Source of the DNA: Hyperoodon ampullatus
Lineage: Eukaryota > Chordata > Mammalia > Artiodactyla > Ziphiidae
DNA length: 64,000 nucleotides
Direction of reading: 5' to 3'
NCBI GenBank assembly: GCA_949752795.1
Contig: OX457058.1
Coordinates: 37,636,587 to 37,700,586, forward strand
Shown in pieces: positions 23,163 through 34,194 of the stretch (its first letter is position 1; every line of letters begins with the position of its first letter). The position numbers and the translations under genes are program-made. The notes beneath the pieces are model-generated. The model was not told the origin of the DNA, did not search any database, and saw only the letters and a program-made list of their open reading frames with translations.

Positions 23163-23230
23163 TTTTAATTGAAGTATAGTTGACTTACAATATCGTGTTA
23201 GTTTCAGGTGTGTAGCACAGTAATTCAGTT
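23163..23230 (-). mobile_element. L1 3'UTR fragment, antisense
   Basis: The stretch gaagtatagttgacttacaat, then gtgttagtttcaggtgtg, is the cetartiodactyl L1 3'UTR in reverse. It ends in AT repeats. Confidence 0.75.
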
Positions 23231-23233
23231 AAT

Positions 23234-23284
23234 TATATATATATATCTATAGATCTATAGATATATAGATCTATATATATATAA
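23234..23284. repeat. AT-rich palindromic tract
   Basis: TA repeats around nested atctatagat and agatctatag units. The tract is largely self-complementary and could extrude as a hairpin. Confidence 0.75.
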
Positions 23285-23844
23285 GGAGTGTGATAATTTA
23301 GAAAAAAACACAAAGAAGAACCACACCTAGGAAAACCAACAGTATGCGTGCAAAGCTTTACTCAAAATTTTGTTTAGTTTTTTAAATGATTTTATTATTA
23401 AACCCAGAAAAATTTAAACAAACAAAATATTCATTTAATAATTTAGCAATGTGCAAAAACAAAAACCCCAAATAAAGTTAAGGAAGGAAGAGATCAGGAA
23501 AAGAAACAGAAAAATATAAATTAGAAAATAGAACAACTGTTGAATTATTACATACGTCCTTGAGTTAGTTCTTTTTGTAAAAAGAAGATCTAAATAACAC
23601 AATGGACAAATGTAACTAAGGAAAAAAAGCAGAAACAAACACAACTTAAGGTGAAATGGTGGAAATGACAAAAATAGACTTAAAAATATAAAAGAGTATG
23701 ATGTGAAATTGTTGACAAATTTGAAAACTTCAGAGATAATTCTTTGGAAAAGAAAAATAGAGAAGTTTCTCTGACAGAATCAGAAGTAGAAAATCTAAAC
23801 CACCTCCTTCAGCTTCTGCTTAGAAGCAGTGGACAGAGTGCCTG

Positions 23845-24055
23845 CCCCTGACCAGCTTTCCAAAGCTGCACTTTTTCTCGGCAGCATTTCACACCATCTG
23901 ATGTGACATATGCCTAATTGCTTACTTGTTTCCCTTTTTCTCTCCCCACTAGCATACGAGCTTCCTGAGAAGAGAGAGAACTTTGTTTTGTTTTCTCGGG
24001 CATAGCAGGCACTTGAAATAAATACTAGTTTAATGAATAAATGAATTGAGTAAGA
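23845..24055 (+). mobile_element. L2 3' end
   Basis: Contains acgagcttcctgagaagagagag, gggcatagcaggcacttg and a final taatgaataaatgaat, the L2 3' order with its AATGAA-type end. Confidence 0.7.
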
Positions 24056-24238
24056 ATTTAAGAGAGATATCAAAAATGTTGTTCCCCAAAGTTGTGAGTT
24101 CAGGTGGTTTTACTGGGGAAGAGGGTGTGTCTTCTAAAGTTTTGAGGCATGGGTTATATAAACTAATCCAGAATATAACATTTTCTATATGAAGAAAACT
24201 ACATTTTTTTTTTCCTAAGGCATAAAAGCAAAGACTTT

Positions 24239-24366
24239 TTTTTGGTGTTTTTGTTTTTCTTTGGCCGCACGGTGCATGAGATCTTAGTTCCCCCACCAGG
24301 GATCAAACCCGAGTCCCTTGCATTGGAAGCACAGAGCCTTAACCACTGGACGGTCAGGGAAGTCCC
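24239..24366 (-). mobile_element. Short-form CHR-type SINE, antisense
   Basis: Reads ggccgcacggtgcatgag, ccaccagggatcaaaccc, ggtcagggaagtccc. TSD aaaagcaaagactt (left) and aaaagaaaagactt (right). Confidence 0.88.
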
Positions 24367-24763
24367 AAAAGAAAAGACTTGACTATGGAGAGATATACTT
24401 TATGCCTGATGCAAAAGCTAAATGACGTAAAGATGGAAAGGTCAAATTAATTTGCAGGCTTAATGCAAATCCAAATGTGATTTTCGTTCAAACTTTTACA
24501 AAAAAGATTATAAAATTCATTTAGCAGAATAAATAGGTAGAATTTCAAAGAAAGTTTTGTAAAATAAGAGTAAGGATAGAAGGAATAGACCATCTAGCCA
24601 AAAAACATATTAGAAAATTGTGATATTTAAAATTCTGTGGTATTAGGACAAAAATATATAGTTGTTTTAGTTGCTTAAAATAGGGTACTCAGAATGAGAT
24701 GATGATACATATATTAATTTAATGTGTAATAAAGTACCATCATCAGGAAAAGAAAAGGTTATT

Positions 24764-25123
24764 ATTATAATTTTTTTAATAAATTTATTTATTTTTATTT
24801 TTGGCTGCGTTGGGTCTTTGTTGCTGCACGCAGGCGTTCTCTAGTTGCACTGAGTGGGGGCTACTCTTCGTTGTGGTGCGCGGGCTTCTCATAGCAGTGG
24901 CTTCTCTTGTTGCAGAGCACGGGCTCTAGGCACACGGGCTTCAGTAGTTGTGGCACGTGGGCTCAGTAGTTGTAGCTCACAGGCTCTAGAGCGCAGGCTC
25001 AGTAGTCGTGGCGCACGGGCTTAGTTGCTCCACGGCATGTGGGATCCTCCCAGACCAGGGCTCGAACCTGTGTCTCCTGCGTTGGCAGGTGGATTCTTAA
25101 CCACTGCGCCACCAGGGAAGCCC
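24764..25123 (-). mobile_element. Long-form CHR-type SINE, antisense, 13-bp TSD
   Basis: Complete copy. TSD AGAAAAGGTTATT at 24751-24763 and 25124-25136. Confidence 0.95.
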
Positions 25124-25153
25124 AGAAAAGGTTATTTTAAAAATTATTTTGGG

Positions 25154-25341
25154 GCTTCCCTGGTGGCGCAGTGGTTGGGAGTCCGCCTGCCGATGCAGGG
25201 GACGTGGGTTCGTGCCCCGGTCTGGGAGGATCCCACATGCCGCGGAGCGGCTGGGCCCGTGAGCCATGGGCGCTGGGCCTGCGCGTCCGGAGCCTGTGCT
25301 GCGCAACGCGAGAAGCCACAGCAGTGAGAAGCCCGCGTACC

Positions 25342-25379
<38 letters not shown>
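25154..25379 (+). mobile_element. Young CHR-type SINE with long poly(A)
   Basis: Complete compact young form with nearly intact A box (gtggcgcagtgg) and B box (gggttcgtgcccc). The tail is about 39 uninterrupted A. TSD AAATTATTTTGGG at 25141-25153 and 25380-25392. The pure tail suggests recent insertion. Confidence 0.96.
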
Positions 25380-25384
<5 letters not shown>

Positions 25385-26040
25385 ATTTTGGGCTACTGGC
25401 TGGCAGTTTAGGAAAAAAAAAAATTATATCCTCACCTCACATAATACAACAAATAAATTCTATCTGGACTTAATAACAATCATAATAAAGATCAAATGTA
25501 AAAATGTTGTAAGGAAAATAGATACTTTCAAACACCTGGGGAAGAAATGACTTCCTAAGCTTAGAACGAATGGAAGAAATCAAGGGAAAAGAGAATATTT
25601 TTGGTTGTATAAATAAGTCCAACTTTACCATGGTAAGAAAAAAAAAATATCTCTAAGAGATATTAAGTGAAGAAGGCAAGTTGCGGTTAGTTCACATAAA
25701 GTTCACATAAAGAAGAAAAATGTACACAAAAGAAAGCTATATATTTTTGTGAATATATTAGGTGTGTAAATACCTAGGAAGTGGTGAGGAGGAATATACA
25801 CAAACTGATAGCATTTGGAGTGGGCTAAGGGGATATTTGCTTTATTTGAACTGTATGAATTTTAATTTCATACAAGAATATACTCATGTATCACTTGTGT
25901 AATTTTTAAAGAAAAAGTGATGACAAAACTAAAAAAGATTGTGTTAAATACATTTAAAGCCTTTTTAAAAAGTATATAAAGAACTTGTATAAATGATTTT
26001 TTAAACTGTAACATCCAAATAGGTAAATAGTTAAAAGTTA

Positions 26041-26734
26041 CCATGAGTCAGGTCACTGAAAAGAAAATACCAGAAACAAAACTAGCAGAAAAGGTTCGCA
26101 CTCACAGTCATTTAAATAAATCCAGAGTGAAAGCTGTCACTGAAGATCAGAATTCCAACTTCTCTTCTAGGCCCCAGGACCAGCTCAATCTTGGGAAATG
26201 GGCAACTTGCGGGAACCTGCAGCAGAGAGGAGGATGGGGGGCCCTGCCCGGATCCTCCCAACTGGAGATTTTGCCGGTGTTGGCTGCCCATCCCTTCCTA
26301 TGGGGTAGATGGTCCTGTCTTGCCCCTACTTTGCCTCCCTGCCTTCTCTGCAACAGAGTGCAGTGCGGGGAGAAAGAAAGAGATCTGCAGAGAGCTGGTG
26401 GGGTGGCCCAGTCTTCAGACAAAATTGAGGCTATTTTGTCTAGTGCCCCCACACAAGTGTCCTTTCTTAGGGACTGAGCACCAGAGCAGGGGGGAAGGTT
26501 GGCTTTAGGGCTTCCTTGAGCTGGTAGGAAACCATGGGAAGAGGTGGGCAGGAATGATGAATACAAAGGGATTATGAAGCACTTGGAGTAGAGTGGACAT
26601 CCTTGGGGATAGGGACCTTCTCTTTTGCTGTCTAGATTCCCCAGCATTTGTTTACACTTGAGCTGCACAAGTCTACACTGTGTGGGCTGGCACAGTGGAG
26701 CTGCTGTGTGCCTGCAGATGATTCACGTCTCTTT
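26041..26734. other. Unique non-coding stretch
   Basis: No repeat recognised. Open frames overlap on both strands without family resemblance. Confidence 0.4.
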
Positions 26735-26950
26735 TTCTGGATCTGGACAACCTGGGTTGAAACTCAGCTCTACCTACTACCTACTTGACACTAGGAAAGT
26801 AATCGAACCTTCCTGAACTCATTTTTTACTTTTCTAAATGGAGGACAAGAACAGAGCTCCCCTCCAAGGGCTGTGGAGAGGATTTAATGAGAGAGTGAAG
26901 CATGAGCATCGGGTCAGGCACAGTAAAGGGTTAGCAAATGGTAGCTGGTA
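26735..26950 (+). mobile_element. MIR element
   Basis: Contains ctggacaacctgggttgaaactcagctc, ctacttgacactaggaaag, aaatggaggacaagaac and gggtcaggcacagtaaag, in the MIR order. Confidence 0.75.
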
Positions 26951-27053
26951 CATTATTCTCTAAAGACCTGGCCTCTTACAGCGCAGCACAGGTAGGTCAT
27001 GAATTTGAACTTGTGCATCTTGTGGCTGCTGGCCATCTCCACTTGCATGTTCT

Positions 27054-27249
27054 TTTTTTTTTTTAATATTTTATTTATTTATTTGGTTGCACCAGGTCTT
27101 AGTTGCAGCAGGCGGGCTCCTTCGTTGTGGCACGCAAACTCTAAGTTGTGGCATGCATGTGGGATCTTAGTTCCCTGACCAGAGATTGAACCCGGGCCCC
27201 CTGTGTTGGGAGCATGGAGTCTTAACCACTGCGCCACCAGGGAAGTCCC
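27054..27249 (-). mobile_element. Medium-form CHR-type SINE, antisense
   Basis: Contains ttagttgcagcaggcgggc, gtggcatgcatgtgggatc and accagggaagtccc. TSD acttgcatgttct (27041-27053) and acttgcatactct (27250-27262), two mismatches. Confidence 0.9.
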
Positions 27250-27379
27250 CACTTGCATACTCTCTTTACATGTCACTTGTCCAAAACAGACAAGTCTCCA
27301 CGCCAAACCTGTCCCCACACTGGGCTCCTGTCAATGGCACCGCTGTCCATCCAGGGCCAACGAGAAACCTGGCACTCCC

Positions 27380-27640
27380 TCTCTTTCACCCTCAGTGGCC
27401 ATCAGTGCCCAAGGTGTATGGATTCCACCATGGAAATACTTTTCAGGTATGCATCACCCAACTCCCACAGGCCTGGTCTAGCTGACAGTGTTTCCCTCCC
27501 TTGTAACAGCCTTTTAGCTACTCTCTCTGCATCTAATCTGGACTCCTTAGACCCATTCTTTAAAAAAAAAACACCTCTTAATGACTTAAAGCTTTTAATG
27601 GCTTCCCACTGGCCTTAGGATAAATCAAAATAAATAGTAA
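27380..27640 (+). mobile_element. L2-type relic
   Basis: The piece cacctcttaatgacttaaagc, ttttaatggcttcccactggcc and ttaggataaatc is common in the L2 body upstream of the 3' end. Strongly diverged. Confidence 0.45.
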
Positions 27641-27657
27641 AAGTTATTGAGCAACCA

Positions 27658-27976
27658 CAGTCCTTCCTCAGTATCTGTGGGGAGTTGGTTCTAGGATGCT
27701 CAAGTCCCTTATATAAAATGGCACAGTCTTTGCATATAACCTAAGCACATCCGCTTGTGTACTTTAAATCATCTCTAGATTACTTGTAGTACCTAATACA
27801 ATGTATATGCTATGCAAATAATTGTCAATACGATGTAAAAGCTATGTAAATAGTTGCTGGTTTGACAAATTCAAGTTTTGCTTTTCGGAATTTTCTGGAA
27901 TATTTTTTCAAATATTTTCAATCCAAGGTTGGTTGAATCCGGGGATGTAGAACCTGGAGATAAGGAAGATCGACTG
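27658..27976 (+). mobile_element. Tigger/MER2-type DNA transposon
   Basis: A 319-bp non-autonomous TcMar-Tigger element. The interior has cttatataaaatggcacagtc, ctttaaatcatctctagattac and ggttggttgaatccgggg. The ends form an inverted repeat (cagtccttcctcagtatct against the complement of the last bases, cagtcgatcttccttatct). The right flank is TA and the left is CA, a decayed TA target. Confidence 0.88.
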
Positions 27977-28084
27977 TATTGTGTGCCAGCCACCGTCTTA
28001 AGTGCTTTACCTGCTTTATCTCTTTCAACTCTGGAAACCCTATTAGATAGATACCATCACTTCCAGCTTGCCCGGTCACCTTCA

Positions 28085-28235
28085 ACAAGTTAATTTAGTG
28101 ACTCAGTTTCATTATCTGCTAAGTGGTGATAATACCTTATCTCTTAGGGTTATTGTGAGGATTAAATTAGTTATATCATGTAAAGTGCTTGGAAAAATGC
28201 CTGGCATGTAGTAAGCGCTTATTAAATTTAGCTAA
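28085..28235 (+). mobile_element. MIR 3' half
   Basis: agtgactcagtttcattatctgc, gggttattgtgaggattaaattag, cctggcatgtagtaagcgc: MIR from the core to the 3' end. Confidence 0.8.
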
Positions 28236-28239
28236 GTGT

Positions 28240-28370
28240 TGGAGAAGACACCCCATCTTGCAGCTAGGGAAATGGAAACAGAGAGGTTAAGAAACTCCCC
28301 CCCGCCCCACCAAGCCCCACAGAGGGGAAATGGCCCAGTCAGGATTCAACCCAAGCCTCTTGACACCAGT
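28240..28370 (-). mobile_element. MIR-like fragment, antisense
   Basis: ccatcttgcagctagggaaatggaaacagagaggttaag and aggattcaacccaagcc follow the antisense MIR core. It sits tail to tail with the sense MIR just before it. Confidence 0.6.
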
Positions 28371-28479
28371 CACTGAGCTGAGTCTTCAAGGAGACTGTTA
28401 CTCACCAGCCTGTTACTCACCAGCCTCTTCCAAAGCCACCCTCACCTGCTGTACTCACTGCAGCCCCTAAAGGCACCTC

Positions 28480-28770
28480 AATCTGTCTTTTGCATGCTGT
28501 CCCATCTCTTATGGGCCTCTGTCTCTTCCAGGAAGCCCTCCCTGGACCCCCAGACCAGGTTAAATGCTTGGTATGTCCCTCCCATAGGACCCTCCCCCCA
28601 CTTCTTGGCAACACTTTGCACATTAGCAGTTACTGAATTGATCATAACTCTGTGTTTCCTGCTTGTCTTCCCTGGCCTGTGGTGAAGGCGGGACAACGTC
28701 TGTCTTAAAACCTGCAGTCTATCTTAAAACCTGCAGTGCTTTATCAATATTTGTAGAATGAATGAATGAA
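28480..28770 (+). mobile_element. L2 3' end
   Basis: Contains ttccaggaagccctccctgg, ttggcaacactttgcac and a terminal atatttgtagaatgaatgaatgaatg, the L2 3' end. A 21-bp tandem duplication (tcttaaaacctgcagt unit) lies at 28703-28739. Confidence 0.8.
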
Positions 28771-29400
28771 TGTACCTCAGGGGTTTCAGTCATCCTTGTC
28801 AACTACATGCTGCAAAGCTCTTTTCTAAGAGGGAAGTAGGTGGTGAGGGGAAATTTGATTGGAGACCCAAGCCAGGGAGAGGTCTAGGATAATGGAGCGG
28901 GGGCTCATCGGTACCAGGGGCTGTGGGGGCTGAGTGGAAAGGGGTATCAAAGCATAGAAGGCAACAAAGTCATTCTTAGCATCTTAGCATCTTAGCATTC
29001 TTCTCCAGCGCCGAAGCCAGGGACCTGAGTAGGGAAAGCTGACTGGAGGGAGCCTGGCACATAGTCAGTGCTCAAAAAGCATGGGTCATTCATATTAATA
29101 AAATAATAATCTGCATGGAGCTCCTGCGAAAATTTGTTTTATTTGGAAAAATGAAAAGGGAAGGAAAAGGGAATAATATGAACAAAAATACAGAGAAATG
29201 AAAGTGCAAAGCATTTGTGTGTGGTCAGTGTGGTGGGAACTAGGGTGCATCCGTGGAAGAACTCTGGGTGGTGAAGCTTGAAAGGCTCTAAAGCGGGGTC
29301 GTGGCCAGAGTGGAAGGGTCTTGGATGCCGTGTTAAGGTATCTGGGCTTTATCTTGTAGGCCAAAATGTGTTTGTTAAATGACATTGCATAAGAAGGGCT
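28771..29400. other. Unique stretch with weak L2-type relics
   Basis: A short L2 3' piece (cctggcacatagtcagtgctc) lies at 29050-29072, and ggctttatcttgtaggcc near 29350 may be antisense L2-type. A triplicated catcttag unit occurs at 28979-28996. No gene seen. Confidence 0.4.
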
Positions 29401-29930
29401 TCAATGTCAAATAAGGTTAAGACAAATACTGTATGATATCACTTACATGTGGAATCTAAAAAATACAACAGACTAGTGAATATAATTAAAAAAGAAGCAG
29501 ACTCACAGATATAGAGAACAAACTAGTGGTTACCAATGGAGAGAGGGAAGGGGGAGGGCATTGTAGGGGTAGGGGATTAAGAGGTACAAACTATTATGTA
29601 TAAAATAAGCTACAAGGATATATTGTACAGCACAGGGAATATAGCCAATATTTTACAATAACTATAAATGGAGTATAACCTTTAGAAATTGGGAATCACT
29701 CTACTGTACACCTGTAACATATAATACTGTACATCAACTATACTTCAATAGGGAATTCCCTAGTGGTCCAGTGTTTGGGACTCCACATTTTCACTGCTGT
29801 GGGCCCAGGTTCAATCCCTGGTCAGGAACTAGGATCCCGCAGGCCATGCGAGGTGCCGCCAAAAAGACAAAACAGAACAACAACAAAAAAAAAAAACTAT
29901 ACTTCAATTAAAAAAAAAAAAGAATTGACA
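29400..29930 (+). mobile_element. L1 3' end, split by a short SINE
   Basis: Contains ctgtatgatatcacttacatg, ctagtggttaccaatgg, gtacagcacagggaatatagcc and the terminal aactatacttcaattaa plus A tail. The SINE at 29750-29894 interrupts it near its very end. Confidence 0.85.
29750..29894 (+). mobile_element. Short-form CHR-type SINE, 14-bp TSD
   Basis: Starts ggaattccctagtggtcc and ends in caacaacaaaaaa. Perfect TSD AACTATACTTCAAT at 29736-29749 and 29895-29908, cut from the L1 3' end. Confidence 0.93.
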
Positions 29931-29939
29931 GAGTGAAAA

Positions 29940-31190
29940 AAATGAAAGAAGTCCTTTACTGAGAGACTGCTGCTTGGAGCCTTTAATTTGTCATTTTGTG
30001 TTTGGATTGTCTAACATGGGTATGCTATAGAGGATTTCCTAAACTTATGTGACCAAAAAATGAAGGTTCTAAGGAATGTACTTGGAGAAATGTTGCTGTA
30101 GGCACTGGGCAACCCTGAAAGGTTCTGAGGGGCACAAAGTGATAGGGTCAGATTTATGTTTTAGGCAAAGTAATTCTGTGGCCTGGGTGCCAGTGGTGGG
30201 AGAAGCACAGGGAAAAGGAGAGGAAAGCATCTCTACAATCCACCAGCTTCAGGGAAACAGAAGAAACTCACGTGCCTGTCAGAGAATTGACTTCACCGAC
30301 CAACAGGGGGTTGGTTGCTGTCCCTATGCTTCTAGATGGTCTGACAGGCGAAATGCCGAGTGCTGGAGAAAGGTGGCTTTGAATGTATCTCGTGTCTGTG
30401 ATAAATAAGAGGAGACTGGCACCTTTCTCCTTTACTCCCTCCCACAGACTCAGGTATGTCCTCTGCAGTCCCAGCCTCTCTTTTCACTGTCCAGCCTCTC
30501 AGGCCCTCCCTTCCCCCCACCCCCCTTGCCACTTCTTGCCCAGGTGCAGTGGGACCATCTCCTGTTCTCCTCTCCCTCCCTTGGATTCCATTTGTGAGTC
30601 CAAAATGACCTGAATCATGGTGGGACTGCAGACTCACGTCTTTCTCTGATGCCTGTAAAAAGAAGATGTAAGAATGTTCTCCTTGACACACCTCTATCAA
30701 GAAAAAAGAAAACCATAATATGTGAGGGGAAATTCAGCCTAACAGAAAGCCCTATAGTCAACCTCCTGAGCTCTTGGAAATGCTCAGAAGCCCCTTTCAG
30801 ATCCCCACTGGAGTCTCCATCTGCTAGCTTATTCTCATTAATTAAACTCGCTTTTTCTCAAGCATCAGCACTCATAACAAATAAAGGTTGCAGATCCAAA
30901 ATCATTTTATCATCCACAGTTGCAAGTTTTGCTTTCTATTTTTCATTGCAAACATCCAAGCACCTCCTCAATATTACGGATTAAAGACAAATTTTTAGTT
31001 TAACCTGGGGCTTTTACAACTAACGATTCCCCCTCCCCTCTCCCCACATGGGTAAAAAATGTGCTGAGTGCGAAGCTGATTTACAAAACTGATTTACAAA
31101 TGAACTTTTGGAGCATAACCTGTCTGGAAGCTCTTAGGTACATCTCTGTAACCACATAATTGTGTATCTGTTTGTGAGTTTGTTCACCCA
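29940..31190. other. Unique non-coding stretch
   Basis: Bases 30090-30200 may hold a very old antisense L2-type relic (agtgatagggtcagatttatg). Bases 30620-31010 are AT-rich, resemble no repeat I know, and hold no supported exon. Confidence 0.4.
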
Positions 31191-31194
31191 AAGT

Positions 31195-31690
31195 AGATTT
31201 TTGTCTTTCTTTATCTTTCTGACATCTAACGCTCACCTAACCTGCTTCTTAATAACGCATCCCAATATGGCTTCTAGGGCACTACCCCTAGTCACTCTAA
31301 GTTCATGATATTGGGTGGGTGTTGGCCCCACCCCCGAGGGCCCAGCCAATCAACGCATCACATTTCCGTGCGTCAGTGTTGAGCCAAGTCAGGCCAGCGA
31401 GAGCCAGTGAAACTCAGTTAGTCGTCTGACTTACTGGATTACTTTTTCCCTTTTCCTGAGAGGCTGTAACGTTTGGCGCTATGGCTGCCATCTTGCGCTG
31501 ACAGGAAACTAAAGCCAACATGGAGGAGAGCAGAGCTGAGAAGTGGGACTTGGAGTCAGTCATCCTTCGATCCTCTGATCAAGCTGCACCTGAAGCTCCA
31601 CCTACACTGGGGTTTTAGCTCTATGCGTCAGTAAATACACTTTGCTTAAATCAGTTTGGGTGGGTTTTTCTCTCACTTGGTAACCAGAAG
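31195..31690 (+). mobile_element. LTR-like block (ancient ERVL-type, tentative)
   Basis: The end (cagtaaatacactttgctt, aaatcagtttgggtggg, tctctcacttggtaacc) resembles the 3' part of ancient mammalian LTRs of the ERVL class. Inside lie a CCAAT (31346-31350), a YY1-like GCTGCCATCTTG (31494-31505) and CG pairs. No internal viral genes are present, so it would be a solo LTR. The left border is a guess. A decayed retrogene or an old CpG promoter are alternatives. Confidence 0.45.
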
Positions 31691-32154
31691 AGCCCTCCCT
31701 CTAGCACCAATCTACTTCTGCATTAATAAGCCTCATGGCAGACTGACGGATCCTGTGCTGTTGATTCAAATACCCGACTCTTCTCCCTGTCTTTGGAGGA
31801 TAAGCACTGCACACACGTCTTGCTGAAAGAAAAGGAACTGTTTTTAAACAGTGTGAGCTCCAGTCTCCTCTGTACCTCCAAATAGGCAAGTCGCATATGT
31901 TCCTAGGGCTCCAGCAGACACTCTAGCTGATATCTGGCATCTGTCCAGAAACCCAGAGTGGTTCTCCTGCAAGGAAAGGCAGCCAGCCTCAGGCAGAAAC
32001 AAGGTGATAGGGAACTCAGGGTGCTCTGAGTCTCCTGACGGCCAAATTGACCAGACTTACCTCTCCAGGCCCATCGGAGGCAGAGAGAATTCATGCCATG
32101 TTTGGAAAAACAGTAAAGCTGGTAGGCAAGGTAGGGAGAGGTGATTAAAGGCGA
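31691..32154. other. Unique non-coding stretch
   Basis: No gene or repeat that I can support. Confidence 0.4.
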
Positions 32155-32385
32155 AGGCTCAGGCATCAGCCAGATCTGGGTCCAAATCCTCATCTTACTA
32201 CACACAAGCTGTGTGCTGGTGGCAAGTTACTGAGCCCCCTGAGCCTCAGTTATCTCATCTGTAAAATAGGGATAGCAGTATCCACCTCACAAAATATTTG
32301 TGGGGACTGAATGACATAATGGGGTAAAGTGCAATGCCTAAAGTAAGCACTATATGGGAAAAAATAATTATTACTGTTATTAGAT
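32155..32385 (+). mobile_element. MIR element
   Basis: Contains gatctgggtccaaatcctcatc, gtggcaagttactgagccccctgagcctcag, ttatctcatctgtaaaataggg and aagtaagcactatatg. Near full length. Confidence 0.87.
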
Positions 32386-32504
32386 ATGTCCAAGCCTGGT
32401 CTAACCTATAAGCACACTAAAGCATTCTGTTAACTGAAAGAGTTCCAAAGACAGACAAGGTCAAAGCTTGCTACAGGTTGGTTACCCCTCAATAGGAACC
32501 AAGG

Positions 32505-32740
32505 GGTGAAGAACATGGACTTTAGCTTCAGGAAGACTTAGGTTCAAGTCTGGCTCTGTCACTTACAGTTGTGTGATCTTGAACAAGTCATGAGTGACCT
32601 TTCTGAGCCTCCACTGCCTCATCTGTAAAATGGGCAAATGGAAACCTACTTCAGAGACTTGTGGTGAGGATGCAATGAGTTATGCATGCACCTGCTTGGC
32701 ACATTGTTCAAAGCTCAATAAGCGGTGGGTACACCTCAGG
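32505..32740 (+). mobile_element. MIR element
   Basis: Contains ggttcaagtctggctctgtcacttac, tcttgaacaagtcatg, cctcatctgtaaaatgggc and tgcttggcacattg. A second near-complete MIR in the same direction 120 bases after the previous one. Confidence 0.87.
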
Positions 32741-32744
32741 TGTG

Positions 32745-33340
32745 TCCACAGGCAGGCTATGCAAGTAACAGTTCTTAATTATGTGAACAGAGGAATGAGG
32801 CTGCTGTTATCTTTATTTACACAGCATTGAGTATTCCTTAGACAAGGGATGTAATTTATGGTGAGAGAAGAGGAAGAGAAGAAAAAAGAAGAGGAGAAAA
32901 TGGCATGTGCTGGGGAGGAAGAGCGTGGAGAAATGTTATCCTGAGATCTTTATGCAGACTCCTGCTTCCTGGAGCTGATGGCAGGAGCACTGGTCCAGGT
33001 TTCCCAAGAGCTTGGTTCTAGCCGGTGCCTCTCCATCCAGGTACTCAGACCCCTTTAGTCCTGGCTGAGGCGCTTTCCTTAACTGTGTGACCTTGGAGAG
33101 AAGCTCAGACAGCTTCTCTGAGCCTCTTGTCCTATCTATATGAGCCTGTTGTCCTATCTATATATGTCCTGTCTATATGGGACTATGAACACTGGTCTCT
33201 TTCACAGGATGGATGTGGGCATTAAATGAAATGTGGAATGTGGAAACACTTCAGAAACTCTCCAGAATCTTCTTATTGCCCCAGGTGGCCTTAGTATTCT
33301 ATGGTTTGTGTCCTGCCATTTTCCAGTGTACATTACACAT
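32745..33340. other. Unique stretch with a weak MIR
   Basis: Bases 33060-33240 hold MIR-like phrases (aactgtgtgaccttggag, tctctgagcctcttg, gcattaaatgaaatgtgg). A short duplication (gagcctsttgtcctatctatat) occurs at 33119-33163. No gene seen. Confidence 0.45.
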
Positions 33341-33343
33341 TTT

Positions 33344-33459
33344 ATTTAATTTATTTTTTGGGGCTGTGCCAATTGGCAGGCGGGATGTCAGTTCCCCAAC
33401 CAGAGATCGAACCTGTGCCCCCTGCAGTGGAAGCGCAGGGTCCTAACCACTGGACCGCC
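33344..33459 (-). mobile_element. Short-form CHR-type SINE, cut by the gap
   Basis: Reads ggggctgtgccaattggcagg, ccaaccagagatcgaacc, accactggaccgcc and then stops at the N run, before the usual agggaagtccc end. Confidence 0.85.
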
Positions 33460-33659
33460 NNNNNNNNNNNNNNNNNNNNNNNNNNNNNNNNNNNNNNNNN
33501 NNNNNNNNNNNNNNNNNNNNNNNNNNNNNNNNNNNNNNNNNNNNNNNNNNNNNNNNNNNNNNNNNNNNNNNNNNNNNNNNNNNNNNNNNNNNNNNNNNNN
33601 NNNNNNNNNNNNNNNNNNNNNNNNNNNNNNNNNNNNNNNNNNNNNNNNNNNNNNNNNNN
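33460..33659. other. Assembly gap (200 N)
   Basis: Exactly 200 unknown bases, probably a scaffold gap of nominal size. Frames that cross it are not real. Confidence 0.99.
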
Positions 33660-34160
33660 CCCCATGCCAACCACCAAACTGCAGGAGAATGAAGCCCTGC
33701 CCCATCTGGTTCTGCTCAGCCAGAGCAGTGCAGGTACCCGGAGACCTGCGGCCCCAGGGGATATGAGCCATTCAGAGAGGAGGCCTAGGAGTGTTGGGGG
33801 AGGAGGGAGATGGAGAACAGGCATCAGGGCTGATTTCCTTTGACCTCCAACTTACACATCTATTTGTCACCCATTTTGTACTGGTCAGGCTTCCACCCTG
33901 GTGCAGAGCACGGAGGCTCAGCCAGGACTTCCCTGCATGCTGCTTCCAGATTCACCTGCTGAAAGCACCACTGGAATCATATCCTGCTTCCACTCAAGAA
34001 CCTGTAGTGGCTCCCCATTCCGTGGTATCATGTGACTGTCTCTGCCGTGTGTCAAGGCCTTTGACTATCTGCCTCTTTGCCTCCAATCTGCCTCATCTCT
34101 ACATGCACTGTTTGCTTCAGGCAGACTGGTCCCCTTGATGGCTCCCCCAAACTGCCATCC
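33660..34160 (+). mobile_element. L2-type relic in unique DNA
   Basis: Bases about 33865-34135 follow the L2 body (cctgtagtggctccccattcc, gtcaaggcctttgactatctgcc, ctcatctctacatgcactg). The first 200 bases after the gap are unique. Confidence 0.5.
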
Positions 34161-34194
34161 ACTTTCTCTTTGCAAAATGGCACTAGTTGTGCCC

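Larger units (their letters stand above)
23290..26040 (+). mobile_element. Old L1 body relic, interrupted by L2 and SINEs
   Basis: A-rich sense-strand L1M-type sequence at 23290-23790, 24380-24750 and 25390-26040. Recognisable ORF2-like phrases include ggcttaatgcaaatccaaatgtg and tacaaaaaagattataaaattc. No open frame survives. The assignment rests on a few phrases and base composition. Confidence 0.5.

Noticed and set aside
33301..33843. 180- and 157-codon frames across 33.3-33.8 kb
   Set aside because: They run through the N gap and a SINE, so the frame is not real.
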